A stretch of DNA of 64,000 nt from the NCBI GenBank assembly GCA_017545365.1, contig JAFWOP010000001.1:66530-130529 (forward strand), written 5' to 3'. Shown piece by piece: positions 7,921-18,100 of this stretch. Position 1 is the stretch's first letter, and the number at the start of each line of letters is the position of its first letter. The translations under genes were made by a program, and so were the position numbers. The notes under the pieces are model-generated. The model searched no databases. It was not told the DNA's origin and was given only the letters and a program-made list of their open reading frames with translations. The stretch comes from Bacteroidales bacterium. GTDB lineage: Bacteria > Bacteroidota > Bacteroidia > Bacteroidales > P3.

Positions 7921-9495
7921 TTATTTTTTGAATTTCTTTCCGATAATGGGGAGGCTGCTGAGCGGCAGGTCGCGCTTGATGATGACGGCCACGAAGACCA
8001 GCAGCAACAAGGTGTTCACCAGCAGGGCAGCCCAAATAGGCAGGTGGGCGTTGGCCTGCGTCATTAAGGCGAAGAGCACGGCGGCAATCAGGAAGTAGAA
8101 GGCTATTGACTTCAGCGGATAATTAACGGGGAAGTACTTCTGTCCGGCAAAATAAGAAATGACCATCGACACGCCATAGGCTGCAAAGCCCGCCCACGCG
8201 CAAGCCATGTAGCTGAAGCGCGGGATGAACAGGATGTCGATGACGATGAGCACCACAGCACCGATGCCTGAGAAATAGGCGCCCCAGATGGTTCGGTCGG
8301 TAAGCTTATACCAGAACGACAGGTTGAAGAAGATGCCGAACATGATTTCGGCAGCCATCACGATAGGTACGACGCGCAGACCTTCCCAATAGCTCTCGCC
8401 GATGAGGAGGTCACGAAGGATGTCCATATAGCCGATGACGGCGAGGAATGCCAGCAACGTGAAGATGATGAAGAACTTCATCGCCTCGGCGTAGGTCTCC
8501 TTGCTGTTCTTATCCTTGCTCTTGCCGAAGACAAACGGCTCGTAGGCATAGCGGAACGCCTGCGTAATCATCACCATGATCATCGCAATCTTGATGCATG
8601 CACCATAGATACCGAGCTCGGTGTGAGCCTCCTCGGTCGAGCCGTCGTAGAAGTAGGGGAACAGAATCTGCGATGCGGCTTGGTTGAGCTGTCCGGCCAA
8701 ACCCATCACAAGCAGTGGCCAGGCGTAGCTGAGCATGCGCTTGCAGGCTGTGCGGTCGAAGCCGAAGCGGATGCCCTGCAGTTCCTTCCAGAGCAGCAGC
8801 ATTTTCACGAACGAGCAGAAGATGTTGATGTAGAACACCCACACCACCTCCAGCGTGAACTGCGAGTCGTAGATACCGAAGGGATTCCATTCCAGCGCGG
8901 GCAGCACAATGAGGTAGAGAAGGTTCAGCACGATGTTCAACGCGATGTTGAAGATCTGAATCGATGCGAACTTCACGGGCTTATGCAGGTAGCGCAGATA
9001 GGCCATCGGAATGGCGACGAAGGCATCTATGTCTACAGTGATGAACATCACCCAGACGTACTCCGGATGGTCGCCGTAGCCCATCAGATTGGACAGTGGC
9101 TGCAGGAATACGCTCACAACGGCGGCAAACACCAGCGATGTTGTGGCGACCATGCGAAGCGTGGTGGAATAGACGCGCTCGGGATTCTCGCCTTCCTTGC
9201 TCATGAAACGGAAGAAGGTGGTCTCCATGCCGTAGGTGAGCAGGATGATGAGCAGCGACACATAGGCATAAACGTTGGTGATGATGCCATATTGCCCGCC
9301 TGACGCCGCAAACCGCTTCGTCTGGATGGGCACCAGGAAGTAGTTGATGAAGCGTGCCACGATGCTCGAGAGACCGTAGATGGCGGTATCTTTGAGAAGG
9401 CCGGAAAGAAGCCCATGAGACCCACCTCCAGCCCCTCCCGAGGGGAGGGGGGCTTGGTTACTCTTGCTATTTGTATCGTTATGATTCGTATCCAT
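7921..9495 (-). CDS. Polysaccharide flippase (Wzx/MATE-like)
   Basis: This 524-residue inner-membrane protein has about 12-14 hydrophobic helices, typical of the polysaccharide biosynthesis / oligosaccharide flippase family, which moves lipid-linked glycans across the inner membrane. Recognisable segments are ARFINYFLVPIQT near residue 50, YAWPLLVMGLAGQLNQAASQ near 255 and YEPFVFGKS near 315. The first 30 residues are hydrophilic and Gly/Ser/Pro-rich (APLPSGGAGGGSHG), encoded by a GC-rich palindromic repeat, so the native start may have been nearer LLSGLLKDTAIYG. It lies 10 bp upstream of the lamin-tail/CotH gene. No glycosyltransferase genes are adjacent, so its glycan is unknown. Confidence 0.9.
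   Translation of the reverse strand: MDTNHNDTNSKSNQAPLPSGGAGGGSHGLLSGLLKDTAIYGLSSIVARFINYFLVPIQTKRFAASGGQYGIITNVYAYVSLLIILLTYGMETTFFRFMSKEGENPERVYSTTLRMVATTSLVFAAVVSVFLQPLSNLMGYGDHPEYVWVMFITVDIDAFVAIPMAYLRYLHKPVKFASIQIFNIALNIVLNLLYLIVLPALEWNPFGIYDSQFTLEVVWVFYINIFCSFVKMLLLWKELQGIRFGFDRTACKRMLSYAWPLLVMGLAGQLNQAASQILFPYFYDGSTEEAHTELGIYGACIKIAMIMVMITQAFRYAYEPFVFGKSKDKNSKETYAEAMKFFIIFTLLAFLAVIGYMDILRDLLIGESYWEGLRVVPIVMAAEIMFGIFFNLSFWYKLTDRTIWGAYFSGIGAVVLIVIDILFIPRFSYMACAWAGFAAYGVSMVISYFAGQKYFPVNYPLKSIAFYFLIAAVLFALMTQANAHLPIWAALLVNTLLLLVFVAVIIKRDLPLSSLPIIGKKFKK
9426..9452. repeat. GC-rich palindromic repeat in the flippase 5' coding end
   Basis: The core CCCCTCCCGAGGGGAGGGG is near-palindromic. 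It lies in frame at codons 16-24 and encodes an APLPSGGAGGG-like segment. Confidence 0.65.
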
Positions 9496-9544
9496 ATAGT
9501 ATTAATCAATTCTTTAGTCCTATCAAGTCTATTCAAGCACCCTC

Positions 9545-9636
9545 TTGTAGGGGGCAGACCCCGTGTCTGCCCGTTCGATATATAAACAGGTGAATTCGTT
9601 ATTGTTCGGGCAGACACGGGAGTCTGCCCCTACACG
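9545..9636. repeat. Long inverted repeat (GGGGCAGAC family)
   Basis: The left arm (9545-9573) and right arm (9607-9635) are near-complementary over about 28 bp, framed by TTGTAGGGGGCAGAC and GTCTGCCCCTACA. The loop is about 33 bp and AT-rich. It lies between the SpmAB-like gene and the flippase gene. It is MITE-like in form but carries no gene. Confidence 0.8.
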
Positions 9637-9659
9637 TCACATCCTCCTGGCTATTCACA

Positions 9660-9692
9660 CTCCCCTCCCCGGAGGGGTCGGGGGTGGATTCC
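9660..9692. repeat. GC-rich palindromic repeat, intergenic copy
   Basis: CTCCCCTCCCCGGAGGGG followed by TCGGGGGTGG abuts the stop codon of the gene ending at 9693. It is the same family as at 1199, 9426 and 43575. Confidence 0.65.
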
Positions 9693-10982
9693 CTATCCAA
9701 AGAACATATACGCGATGCAAATAGCGGCGATGACGCCAGCGAGGTCGGCGAGCAGGCCGGCGGCTACTGCATGTCGCGTGTTGCGGACTCCCACCGAGCC
9801 GAAGTAGACGGCGAGAATATAGAACGTCGTGTCGGTGGAGCCTTGGAAGATACAGCTGAGGCGACCGACGAACGAGTCGGCACCAAATTGCGTCATCGCG
9901 TCGACCATCATACCGCGTGCACCGCTGCCCGAAAGGGGTTTCATGATGGCGGTGGGAAGGGCGTCGACAAACTCTGCATTCGAACCCGTGAGCCCCACCA
10001 GCCATTTGATGGCACTCATCAGCCAGTCCATCGCACCGCTGGCGCGGAACACGCCGATTGCCACGAGGATGGCGACCAGATAGGGGATGATGCGCACGGC
10101 CGTCGTGAAGCCTTCCTTTGCTCCTTCGACGAACGAGTCGTAGACGTTCACCTTCTTCCGCATCGCAGCAACGATGAAGCCCACGATGATGGTCATCAGC
10201 AGAATCGATGCTGCCGACACACTCACCGTGTTCATCAGCACCGAGTCCAGACGACTGAAGCCCCAGATGATGGCGGCTATGGCAGCACTCATTCCGCCCA
10301 GCGTAAGCAATATCGTGCGGTTGAGCAGGTTGATGCGCTGATAGAGCGAGGTGATGATGATGCCCGCCAGCGTGGCGAAGAACGTGGCCAGCAGAATGGG
10401 CACAAACACATCGGTGGGCTGGGCGGCACCCTGCTGCGAGCGATAGGCGAGGATGGAAACCGGGATGATGGTCAGTCCACTCGTGTTCAGCACCAGGAAC
10501 ATAATCATCGGATTGGTGGCGGTTTGCAACTGCACCTTCGCCTGCTCGTCGGTGAGCAGCGAGCGTTTCCGGCGCTCCTCGGTCTTCTCCTCGTTGAGCT
10601 GCTGCAACTGCTCCATTGCCTTCAGTCCGAGTGGAGTGGCGGCGTTGTCGAGTCCCAGCATGTTTGCTGCAACATTCATGAAGATGCTACCCGTAGCCGG
10701 ATGCCCTTTGGGGATGTCGGGAAAAAGTTTAGTGAACACCGGTGACAAGATACGTGCCAACATGTTGACGACACCACCCCGCTCACCAATTTTCATGATG
10801 CCCAGCCACAGGGCGAGCATACCCGTGAGGCCGAGCGAAATCTCAAAGGCGGTTTTCGAGGTTTCGAACGTTGAGTTCATAATAGCTGGGAACACCTCGG
10901 TGTCACCGAGGAACACCAACCTGACTAATGCGATGACGAATGCAATCAGAAAGAATGCAATCCAAATGTAATTCAATACCAT
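9693..10982 (-). CDS. Fused SpmA/SpmB-type nucleoside-recognition membrane protein
   Basis: This 429-residue polytopic membrane protein has two Gate/nucleoside-recognition halves. The N-terminal half (about 40-230) resembles spore maturation protein A, with LGLTGMLALWLGIMKIGERG and NVAANMLGLDNAATPLG. The C-terminal half (about 270-429) resembles SpmB, with EGAKEGFTTAVRIIPYLVA and GSTDTTFYILAVYFGSVG. The fused form is common in non-sporulating Bacteroidetes. A transport role is likely, but the substrate is not established. The gene starts only 8 nt after the -7 box of a repeat-borne promoter, so its mRNA would have almost no leader. Confidence 0.88.
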   Translation of the reverse strand: MVLNYIWIAFFLIAFVIALVRLVFLGDTEVFPAIMNSTFETSKTAFEISLGLTGMLALWLGIMKIGERGGVVNMLARILSPVFTKLFPDIPKGHPATGSIFMNVAANMLGLDNAATPLGLKAMEQLQQLNEEKTEERRKRSLLTDEQAKVQLQTATNPMIMFLVLNTSGLTIIPVSILAYRSQQGAAQPTDVFVPILLATFFATLAGIIITSLYQRINLLNRTILLTLGGMSAAIAAIIWGFSRLDSVLMNTVSVSAASILLMTIIVGFIVAAMRKKVNVYDSFVEGAKEGFTTAVRIIPYLVAILVAIGVFRASGAMDWLMSAIKWLVGLTGSNAEFVDALPTAIMKPLSGSGARGMMVDAMTQFGADSFVGRLSCIFQGSTDTTFYILAVYFGSVGVRNTRHAVAAGLLADLAGVIAAICIAYMFFG

Positions 10983-10990
10983 ACAGCCTG

Positions 10991-11021
10991 CAAAGTTACG
11001 AATAAGTGAGCGAAATGCAAA
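10991..11021 (-). promoter_or_regulatory. Promoter in dispersed repeat, copy C
   Basis: The minus strand shows TTTG, 19 nt, then TAACTTTG. The -7 box ends 8 nt before the ATG at 10982, so transcription would begin at or within a few bases of the start codon. Confidence 0.65.
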
Positions 11022-11290
11022 AAGAAAACTCGTTTTTCTTTTTCATTTCCGAACGAAAGTAACTTCGGCGAAGCCAAAGTTCACGAAAAGTTGAGAGCAA
11101 AACAAAGAAACTTGTTTCTTTTTTTGCCGAAACGCAGTAACTTCGCGACTTTTGTCGCAAAGTTACGAATAAGTGAGCGAAATGCAAAGGAATTATTGAT
11201 TATTTTACCCCGCTTTATAGCCGCCCCTTATCAAGGGGCTCAAAATCTTTTTCATTTCCGAACGAAAGTAACTTCGGCGAAGCCAAAGCA
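10991..11290. repeat. Composite dispersed repeat block
   Basis: Promoter-type units lie at 10991-11021 and 11158-11188 (both TTTG-N19-TAACTTTG on the minus strand). They alternate with two nearly identical modules at about 11040-11083 and 11250-11288, each beginning CTTTTTCATTTCCGAACGAA and ending CTTCGGCGAAGCCAAAG. The block fills the gap between divergent genes and has no credible protein-coding content. Confidence 0.8.
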
Positions 11291-11356
11291 ATGAATAAGT
11301 GTGGGAAATCCCAAAAAAAGTTTTAGGTTTTGTAGTGATTATCCACATTTATTTCT

Positions 11357-11364
11357 TATCTTTG
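11357..11364 (+). promoter_or_regulatory. -7 box for the GH95 gene
   Basis: TATCTTTG lies 27 bp upstream of the ATG at 11391 and fits TAnnTTTG. The nearest TTTG upstream is at 24 nt spacing (11329), longer than usual, so the -33 element is uncertain. Confidence 0.55.
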
Positions 11365-11390
11365 CCGCATAAACTAACAATCTATTGAAA

Positions 11391-14300
11391 ATGAAAAGAC
11401 TTTTTTTCCTGATTAGCATCGTGATGCAGGCCATGCAGATGACTGCGGCCGCCACATTTCCCGAAGTAAGCACCGAGGGCAACGAACACTGGTACTACAT
11501 ACAGATGCAGCGAGGTATGACCGTGCTCACGTCGATGGGCGAGGACAAGAACATGCAGACCGCTGAGGCTGTTGCCGCGAAGAAAGACGTGCAGCTGTGG
11601 AAGGTAGAGGCCGTCGACAGCAAGCACTACCGACTGACGACACGCGGCGGACAGGTGATGTTCTACAGCCCGTCGGCAGGAAAGTTCCAGACGGCAGCTG
11701 CTCCCACTGATGGCTACACGTCGTTTCAGATTGTGAGCACCACCAACAGCACCTATGCCGGCAGCTATGAAATCTATGCCGACCAGAAAACCGACAGCTA
11801 TGCCTATCTGAACCAATGGGGCGGCTTCGGTGCGGGTCGTGAGCTGGGCCTCTACGCAAAGGGCGACGTCAACAACCCTTTGCAGTTTGTGGCTGAGGCA
11901 GAGATGGCGTTCAGCGATGTCGTGCCCGATGCCGTGAGCGAGGTTTCCATCAGCGGCATCACCACTTGGAAACCCGAGCACACCCACACACTCTGGTACA
12001 CGAAGCCCGCTACGGTTTGGATGACGTCGACGCTGCCGCTGGGCAACGGTCAGTTTGGTGCGTGCGTGATGGGCGGCGTGAAGCGCGATGAGGTGCAGTT
12101 CAACGAGAAAACCCTTTGGCGCGGACATGTAGGCAACGTTGTCGACAACGGCTCCTACGGGTCGTACCTCGACTTCGGACATCTCTTCATCACCGACCTC
12201 GATGCCAGTCTGACGAAGGCTACCGACTACCGCCGCTGGCTCGACATCGAGGAAGCGCTGGCGGGTGTGGCCTACGAGGCCGGGGGCGTCGGCTATTCGC
12301 GCGAATACCTTGTGTCCTATCCTGACCGCGTGCTCGCCATTCGCTACACGGCTACCGCGTCGGGCAAGATCAGCAAGAACCTTATCCTCTATAATGCCAA
12401 CGGCACCGCACCCAGATACAGCATCGCCGACGGCATCGGCACGGCGGTGTTCAGCGGTGAGGCGAAGCGCACGGGAACCAGCCAGAATGAGGCGTTCTAT
12501 TGCATGATGAAGGTCGTCGCCAAGGGTGGCAGCCTGTCGCAGCGCGCTGATGGCAGCCTCGACGTCACGGGTGCCGACGAGCTCGTAGTCTTCCTCTTTG
12601 GTGGAACCAACTTCTCGCCCGACAACGACGACTACGTCTATCCCGCCAGCCAGCTGCCGCCCATCGTCGAGGGGAGCGTGACGGCGGCCGTCGCAAAGGG
12701 CTACGACGCCATCCGCGCCGATCACATCGCCGACTACCGTTCGCTCTTCGACCGCTGCCAGCTGAGCATCACCACGCAGCAGAACACCGTGACCACGCCC
12801 ACGCTCATCAGCAACTTCGCCCGCAACAACGCACAGAACCTGCTGCTCGAACAGCTCTACTTCAACTACGGCCGCTACTTGATGATTGCGTGCAGCCGCG
12901 GTGTCGACCTGCCGAGCAACCTGCAGGGCATCTGGAACAACAGCAACTCGCCCGCGTGGAACTCCGACATCCATTCGAACATCAATGTGCAGATGAACTA
13001 CTGGCCCGCTGAGGCCACCAATCTCGGCGAGCTGCATCTGCCCTTCCTGAACTACATCAAGCGCGAGGCCTGCGACCGGTCGCAGTGGCGCAAGAACGCA
13101 CGGCAGATAGCCGGTCAGTCGAAGGGCTGGACGCTCACTACCGAGAACAACATCTACGGCTCGGGCTCGAACTGGATGCAGAACTACACCATCGCCAACG
13201 CCTGGTACTGCATGCACCTCTGGCAACACTACCGCTACACCCTCGACACCGACTACCTCTGGCAGACGGCGCTGCCGGCCATGCACTCGTGTTGCGAATA
13301 CTGGATGCAGCGACTCCGCTTGGCCAGCGACGGTACCTATGAGTGTCCCAACGAATACTCGCCCGAGCACGGTCCCGGCTCCGAGAATGCCACCGCCCAC
13401 TCGCAGCAGCTGGTGTGGGACCTCTTCAACAACACCCTGCAGGCCTACGAAGAGTATGGTCGTCGCACGGGCAAGGACTACATGACGCCGGAACTCAGCA
13501 AGTTCCTCGACGAGCTGCGGACGAAGTTCGAGAAGCTCGACAAGGGCACCGCCACCGAGGTGGTGAACGGGAAAACCCTGCTGCGCGAGTGGAAGTACAC
13601 GTCGCAGAACAACGTGTCGTCGTATAACTCCCACCGCCATCTGTCGCACCTCATCGGTCTCTATCCGGGCAATCAGATTGCCGAGGACATCGACCCCGTC
13701 ATCTATAAGGCTGCCGTGAACTCGCTGAACGTGCGCGGCTATGAAGGCACGGGCTGGTCGATGGGCTGGAAGGTGAACTGTCACGCCCGCGCTCACGACG
13801 GCGACCGCTGTCAGAGTTTGCTCGCCACCGCCCTGCACATTCAGACCTACACGGGCAACAGCGAGGGTGGCGGCGTCTATGAGAACCTATGGGATGCCCA
13901 CACACCCTATCAGATTGATGGAAACTTCGGCGCTACGGCCGGAATGGCGGAGATGTTGCTCCAGAGCCACACGGGGAAGCTCGAACTGCTGCCCGCCCTG
14001 CCTTCGGCGTGGGCCGACGGGTCGGTGCGCGGTCTGCGTGCCGTAGGAAACTTCGCTGTCGACATCAGCTGGCAGCAGGGCAAGGCCACCGAGGTCATCA
14101 TCACCTCTGATGGCGGTGAGCGCGCTGTCGTGAAATATCCCGACGCCGCAGTGTGCTTCACCATCACCGACGACAAAGGAGAAACCGTTTCCTACGAGGT
14201 TGTCGCCGACAACGAGATTGCCTTCTCCACAACCGCCGGCACCACCTATCGTCTGCAGAACAACGGCGAGACCATCCCCGCTCGCTGCGACGACATTGCC

Positions 14301-14921
14301 GATGGCGACTACTACATCACCCTTCCCGCTAAAGAAGGAGCCGAGGTGAGCTATCTCGTCATGCAGTCCGACCGCACGGGCGACGTAGCGCTCACCGCCG
14401 ATGCCGACGCACAGGGCACCATCTGGACCATCAGCGGCTACGATGCCGCCGACTATCCGAAGTATGGCTCCGTGAAGGCTTGGAATCTGGAAGGGCGTGT
14501 GTATTTCATTCGTAACATCGACTTCGGCAACGGCATCCGCAATCGCTTTCTTCGCACCACCACCGTCAGCGCACAAGGCCTGCATCCCATCTTTCTGAAC
14601 CGACAGACGCAGCTGCTCGCCATTCGAGCCAGCAACCTCGACAGCGACCAGAACAACCTCGACGGCTGGTATGGTCTCGACGATGCTTCAGCTCTTTCCG
14701 CCACGCTCCTGCAGCCCGCCTACTGTTGGCAGTTGCAGCCCGCCGTCAGCGGCATCAGCAGCCCGTTTTTTCAGAAGGGGGAGGGCCGTGTCGTCCGCAC
14801 CGACTACTACACACCCAGCGGCGTGTTGGTCGCGCACCCAAATGGCAAAGGGCTGTTCGTGTGTCGCCAGCAACTTTCGGATGGCGCAGTTCGAGTCATG
14901 AAAGTTAGTCCCCGCCCCTAA
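11391..14921 (+). CDS. GH95 alpha-L-fucosidase-like enzyme
   Basis: This secreted glycoside hydrolase has 1176 residues from the ATG at 11391; an upstream in-frame TTG at 11385 was rejected. A signal peptide at about 1-19 leads into a 150-residue accessory domain ([13 protein letters not shown]). GH95 proper begins near 200 ([24 protein letters not shown]). Catalytic-region motifs are [15 protein letters not shown] (about 528), [16 protein letters not shown] (about 652) and [17 protein letters not shown] (about 842), matching the Asn, Glu and Asp known from the bifidobacterial GH95. A C-terminal domain (about 965-1120) resembles the N-terminal accessory domain. The end has a short T9SS-like tail ([12 protein letters not shown]). 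GH95 also includes alpha-galactosidases, so fucose specificity is inferred. Confidence 0.93.
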   Translation: MKRLFFLISIVMQAMQMTAAATFPEVSTEGNEHWYYIQMQRGMTVLTSMGEDKNMQTAEAVAAKKDVQLWKVEAVDSKHYRLTTRGGQVMFYSPSAGKFQTAAAPTDGYTSFQIVSTTNSTYAGSYEIYADQKTDSYAYLNQWGGFGAGRELGLYAKGDVNNPLQFVAEAEMAFSDVVPDAVSEVSISGITTWKPEHTHTLWYTKPATVWMTSTLPLGNGQFGACVMGGVKRDEVQFNEKTLWRGHVGNVVDNGSYGSYLDFGHLFITDLDASLTKATDYRRWLDIEEALAGVAYEAGGVGYSREYLVSYPDRVLAIRYTATASGKISKNLILYNANGTAPRYSIADGIGTAVFSGEAKRTGTSQNEAFYCMMKVVAKGGSLSQRADGSLDVTGADELVVFLFGGTNFSPDNDDYVYPASQLPPIVEGSVTAAVAKGYDAIRADHIADYRSLFDRCQLSITTQQNTVTTPTLISNFARNNAQNLLLEQLYFNYGRYLMIACSRGVDLPSNLQGIWNNSNSPAWNSDIHSNINVQMNYWPAEATNLGELHLPFLNYIKREACDRSQWRKNARQIAGQSKGWTLTTENNIYGSGSNWMQNYTIANAWYCMHLWQHYRYTLDTDYLWQTALPAMHSCCEYWMQRLRLASDGTYECPNEYSPEHGPGSENATAHSQQLVWDLFNNTLQAYEEYGRRTGKDYMTPELSKFLDELRTKFEKLDKGTATEVVNGKTLLREWKYTSQNNVSSYNSHRHLSHLIGLYPGNQIAEDIDPVIYKAAVNSLNVRGYEGTGWSMGWKVNCHARAHDGDRCQSLLATALHIQTYTGNSEGGGVYENLWDAHTPYQIDGNFGATAGMAEMLLQSHTGKLELLPALPSAWADGSVRGLRAVGNFAVDISWQQGKATEVIITSDGGERAVVKYPDAAVCFTITDDKGETVSYEVVADNEIAFSTTAGTTYRLQNNGETIPARCDDIADGDYYITLPAKEGAEVSYLVMQSDRTGDVALTADADAQGTIWTISGYDAADYPKYGSVKAWNLEGRVYFIRNIDFGNGIRNRFLRTTTVSAQGLHPIFLNRQTQLLAIRASNLDSDQNNLDGWYGLDDASALSATLLQPAYCWQLQPAVSGISSPFFQKGEGRVVRTDYYTPSGVLVAHPNGKGLFVCRQQLSDGAVRVMKVSPRP

Positions 14922-14925
14922 TCGT

Positions 14926-14951
14926 AGCCCATCATTTGATGGGCATTTTTA
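14926..14951 (+). terminator. Rho-independent terminator of the GH95 gene
   Basis: GCCCATC and GATGGGC pair around an ATTT loop and are followed by ATTTTT, starting 6 bp after the stop codon. Confidence 0.8.
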
Positions 14952-14978
14952 TGATCAAGAATTAGAGAATTTTGAAAA

Positions 14979-15074
14979 TGTAGGGACGCGACGTGTCGCG
15001 TTAATGGAGTGGAAAGGCAAATCAAGTTGTTTGTCCAAGTTGCTCCAGTAACGCGGCACGCCGCGTCCCGACAT
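14979..15074. repeat. Inverted repeat with palindromic arms (GGGACGCG family)
   Basis: The left arm (about 14980-15009) and right arm (about 15043-15073) are near-complementary. Each arm is partly palindromic itself (CGCGACGTGTCGCG). The spacer is about 33 bp. Single arms recur at 2026 and 42504. Confidence 0.75.
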
Positions 15075-15160
15075 ATCATCCGCAAAAACCCCTTGTTTTC
15101 TTATGTTTTTGGGTTTTCATTTGTTTTTTTAAAGCCCGCGAAGCGGATTCCCTACTGCCT

Positions 15161-15192
15161 TCACTTTTCGTTTTTCACTTTTCACTTTTCAC
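15161..15192. repeat. Octamer tandem repeat over the HTCS stop codon
   Basis: The word TTTTCACT (AGTGAAAA on the coding strand) is repeated four times with one variant. The HTCS stop codon (15182-15184) and the last codons (SEK) lie inside the repeat. Confidence 0.7.
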
Positions 15193-18100
15193 TTCGCGCA
15201 TCGCGCGGACTTTCTGCAAACTCCTTGGGCGACATGCCGAAGTGGCGGTGGAAGAGGGTGGAGAAGTGCGAGAGGTTGGAGAAGCCCACGGCGTAGGCGA
15301 CCTGCGTGACGTTGATCTTCTGTTCGCGCAGCAGGCGGGCTGCCTGTTCCAGTCGGATGTTGCGCACAAACTCGCTGGTGGAGAGTCCCGTCATCTCCTT
15401 CATCTTTCGGTGCAGCTGCGTGCGGCTGATGCCCACCTCCTGCGTCAGCACGTCGACGCTGAAGTTGCTGTCGTCGAGGTGCGCGTTCACCACCTTCATC
15501 AGGCGCTCCATGAGTTGTTCGTCGTTGCCCTTCGGCATCGGCGCTTCCACGCGCTCGCGTTGCTGCTGGGCACCCGAGTACTTCCCTTTCAGTCGCTGGC
15601 GCGTGCGAATCAGACTGTCCACCGTTGCGCGCAGCTCCGTCATATCGAACGGCTTGTTCATATATCCGTCGGCGCCCTGCTCCAGACCTTCCAGGCGGTT
15701 GGCGACATCAGTCTTCGACGTGAGCATCACCACGGGAATGTGCAGCAGGTTCATGTTCGTCTTAATCATGCGCAGCATCGTGAAGCCGTCCATCTCCGGC
15801 ATCATCACATCGCTCACCACGAGGTCGTAGTTGTTCGTGAGCAGCTCCTTCAGCGCCTCCTTACCATTTCCGCAGACGCTGCAGCGGTAGTGGTGTCCCA
15901 GCTCCGAGGCGATGTAGTTCGCCAGCTCCAGGTCGTCGTCGACGACGAGCACGCTGTGCTGATAGCCGGTTGGCGGTGGTGTTGTTGCAGGTTTCACGCG
16001 TTCCTCTTCCTTCAGGTGAGCGCAGCCCAGCGGAATCGTCACCACGAAGCGCGAGCCGTGAGTGTCGGTTCTGTTGTGAGCCTCGATGGTGCCGTGATGG
16101 AAGTCCACAATCATCTTGCAGAGGTTCAGGCCGATGCCTGTTCCGGCCGAGGAGTTGTTCTGCGAGTTACGACCCTGATAGAAGCGGTCGAAGATGTGCT
16201 TCAGCGTGTCGCTGTCGATGCCCATGCCGTCGTCCGTCACCTCGAAGCGTGCCGAGTCGCCCGTAGAGCTCAGCGCTACCGACACGTTGCCTCCGTCGCT
16301 GCAGTATTTGAATGCGTTGCTCAGCAGATTTGCCAGCACCTTGTCGAACTGGTTGCGGTCCACCCATGCCTCGAGCGAGCGGATGCCGTCGTGGTCGAAC
16401 GAGAAGTTGATGTGTCGCTCCTCGGCGTTATAGTCGAACATCTTGCACACCCCCTTCGTGAATGCCACGAGGTCGGTGGGCTGACAGTGCAGATGCATCT
16501 GCTGCTTGTCAATCTTGCGAACGTCGAGAATCTGGTTCACGAGGTTCAGGATGCGGTTGGCGTTATGCTCAATGGTGTCGATGTCACGCATCGCCTCCTT
16601 CTGTCCGCCGCCGAGGTGTTGCTTCAGCTTGGCCAGCGGATCCATGATGAGCGTCAGCGGCGACCGGATGTCGTGCGTGGCGTTGATGAGGAACTTCATC
16701 TTCTCCTCGTCCATCAGGCGGCGCGTGCGACGGCGGTAGGTGATGGCGGCGCCAGCCAGTATCAGCAGGAACAGCAGGGCATAGAGCAGGCGAGCCAGCG
16801 TGGTGCGATACCACGGAGCCTGTATCGTCACCTCAATGCTCTTCGTGGGCGAGTAGGCGCCGTCGGCCAATGCTCGCACCTCGATGTTGTAGGTGCCGGG
16901 TTGCAACTGGCTCAGCGTGATGGTGTTCGTGCCGTAGTTGGTGTGCAGCCACGGTCCTTTGTTGATGCGGTATTCGAAGGCAACGTTCGTGGGGTTGGCG
17001 AAGTTCAGCTGCGAGAACACCAGTGTGAATGTGTTGTCGAGATACGACAGCCGGAACTTGTTGCTCAGCGGCACCGCCTCCTTCGTGACGCGCACGCCGT
17101 TGAGCTCGGTGAGCGTGTTCACCGACACACCTTCCACGATGAAATCCGTGAGCAGCAGGGCATCGGCTTGCTGTTGCATCGGCTTGATGGTGGCGGGCAT
17201 GAATGTGGTCAGACCGTCGTTGGTGCCGAAAAAGATGCGGTCGCCCTGCGTGTGCAGGCCCACCCCATAGAGGTACTCGCGGTTGTTTAGGCCGTTGCCG
17301 TTCACGTGGCCGATGAAGCGGTTCTCCTGGCGGTTGTGTTGCCAGATGCCCATCGACGTGGAACACCAGAGGTCGCCGTCGGCGGCCTGCACGATGTAGC
17401 TGATGGCCTTGTCGCGCAACTGTTCGCTGCCGGGGTAGGGGGCCACCTGCCGCGACTTGCGGTCGTAGAGGTAGAGTCCCTGCTCCGTGCCGATGGCAAC
17501 ATTGCCGTCGCTCAGCTCGCACAACGAGAAGCACACCGTGCCGTTCAGTAGTTGGTGCCAGCCGTGCGGGTGGAAGTTGTCGGCCTTCGGGTCGTAACAC
17601 GACACTCCCGACGCTGTGCCCAGCCAGATGAGTCCGTGGCTGTCGCACTGCATGCACATCACCCAGTCGTTGCAGAGGAAGCCGCGCACGGAGTCGCGGT
17701 TCGTGATGCTGTGGTTGCGCAGCTCATGCGTCAACGGGTTGTAGCTGCAGAAGCCGCGTGAGTAGGTCGAGAAGTATAGGTTGCCCTGCTGGTCGGTGGT
17801 CATATCGTTGAACATATCGCACTCGAAGCTCACCTCGCGTCGACTCTGTCCCGACAGCGGGTTGTAGGCATACAGACCGTCGTCGGTGCCCACCCAGTAG
17901 CGGTGCTGGCGGTCACGATAGATGAACTCCACGCCACGCGGAGCGCTGGGATGTTCCGAGAGGCGGCCCTGGGCGTCGAAGCCGTATACGCCCACGCCCT
18001 GCACCGTACACCACGTCATCCCGCCGTCGCCCTCGCACACCGACGACACATTCGAGCCCAGCCGTACGTTCTGCATGCTGAAGTTCCAGTTGGCAAACTG

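Noticed and set aside
10996..11294. Small ORFs in the repeat block upstream of the GH95 gene
   Set aside because: They translate repeated noncoding modules and appear in both orientations.
11382..13838. An 818-codon frame antisense to the GH95 gene
   Set aside because: The plus strand encodes all GH95 catalytic motifs. The antisense product is His/Arg/Val-rich with no family features.
15242..17290. A 682-codon frame antisense to the HTCS gene
   Set aside because: The sense strand carries kinase, receiver and HTH motifs in order. The antisense frame is compositionally abnormal.
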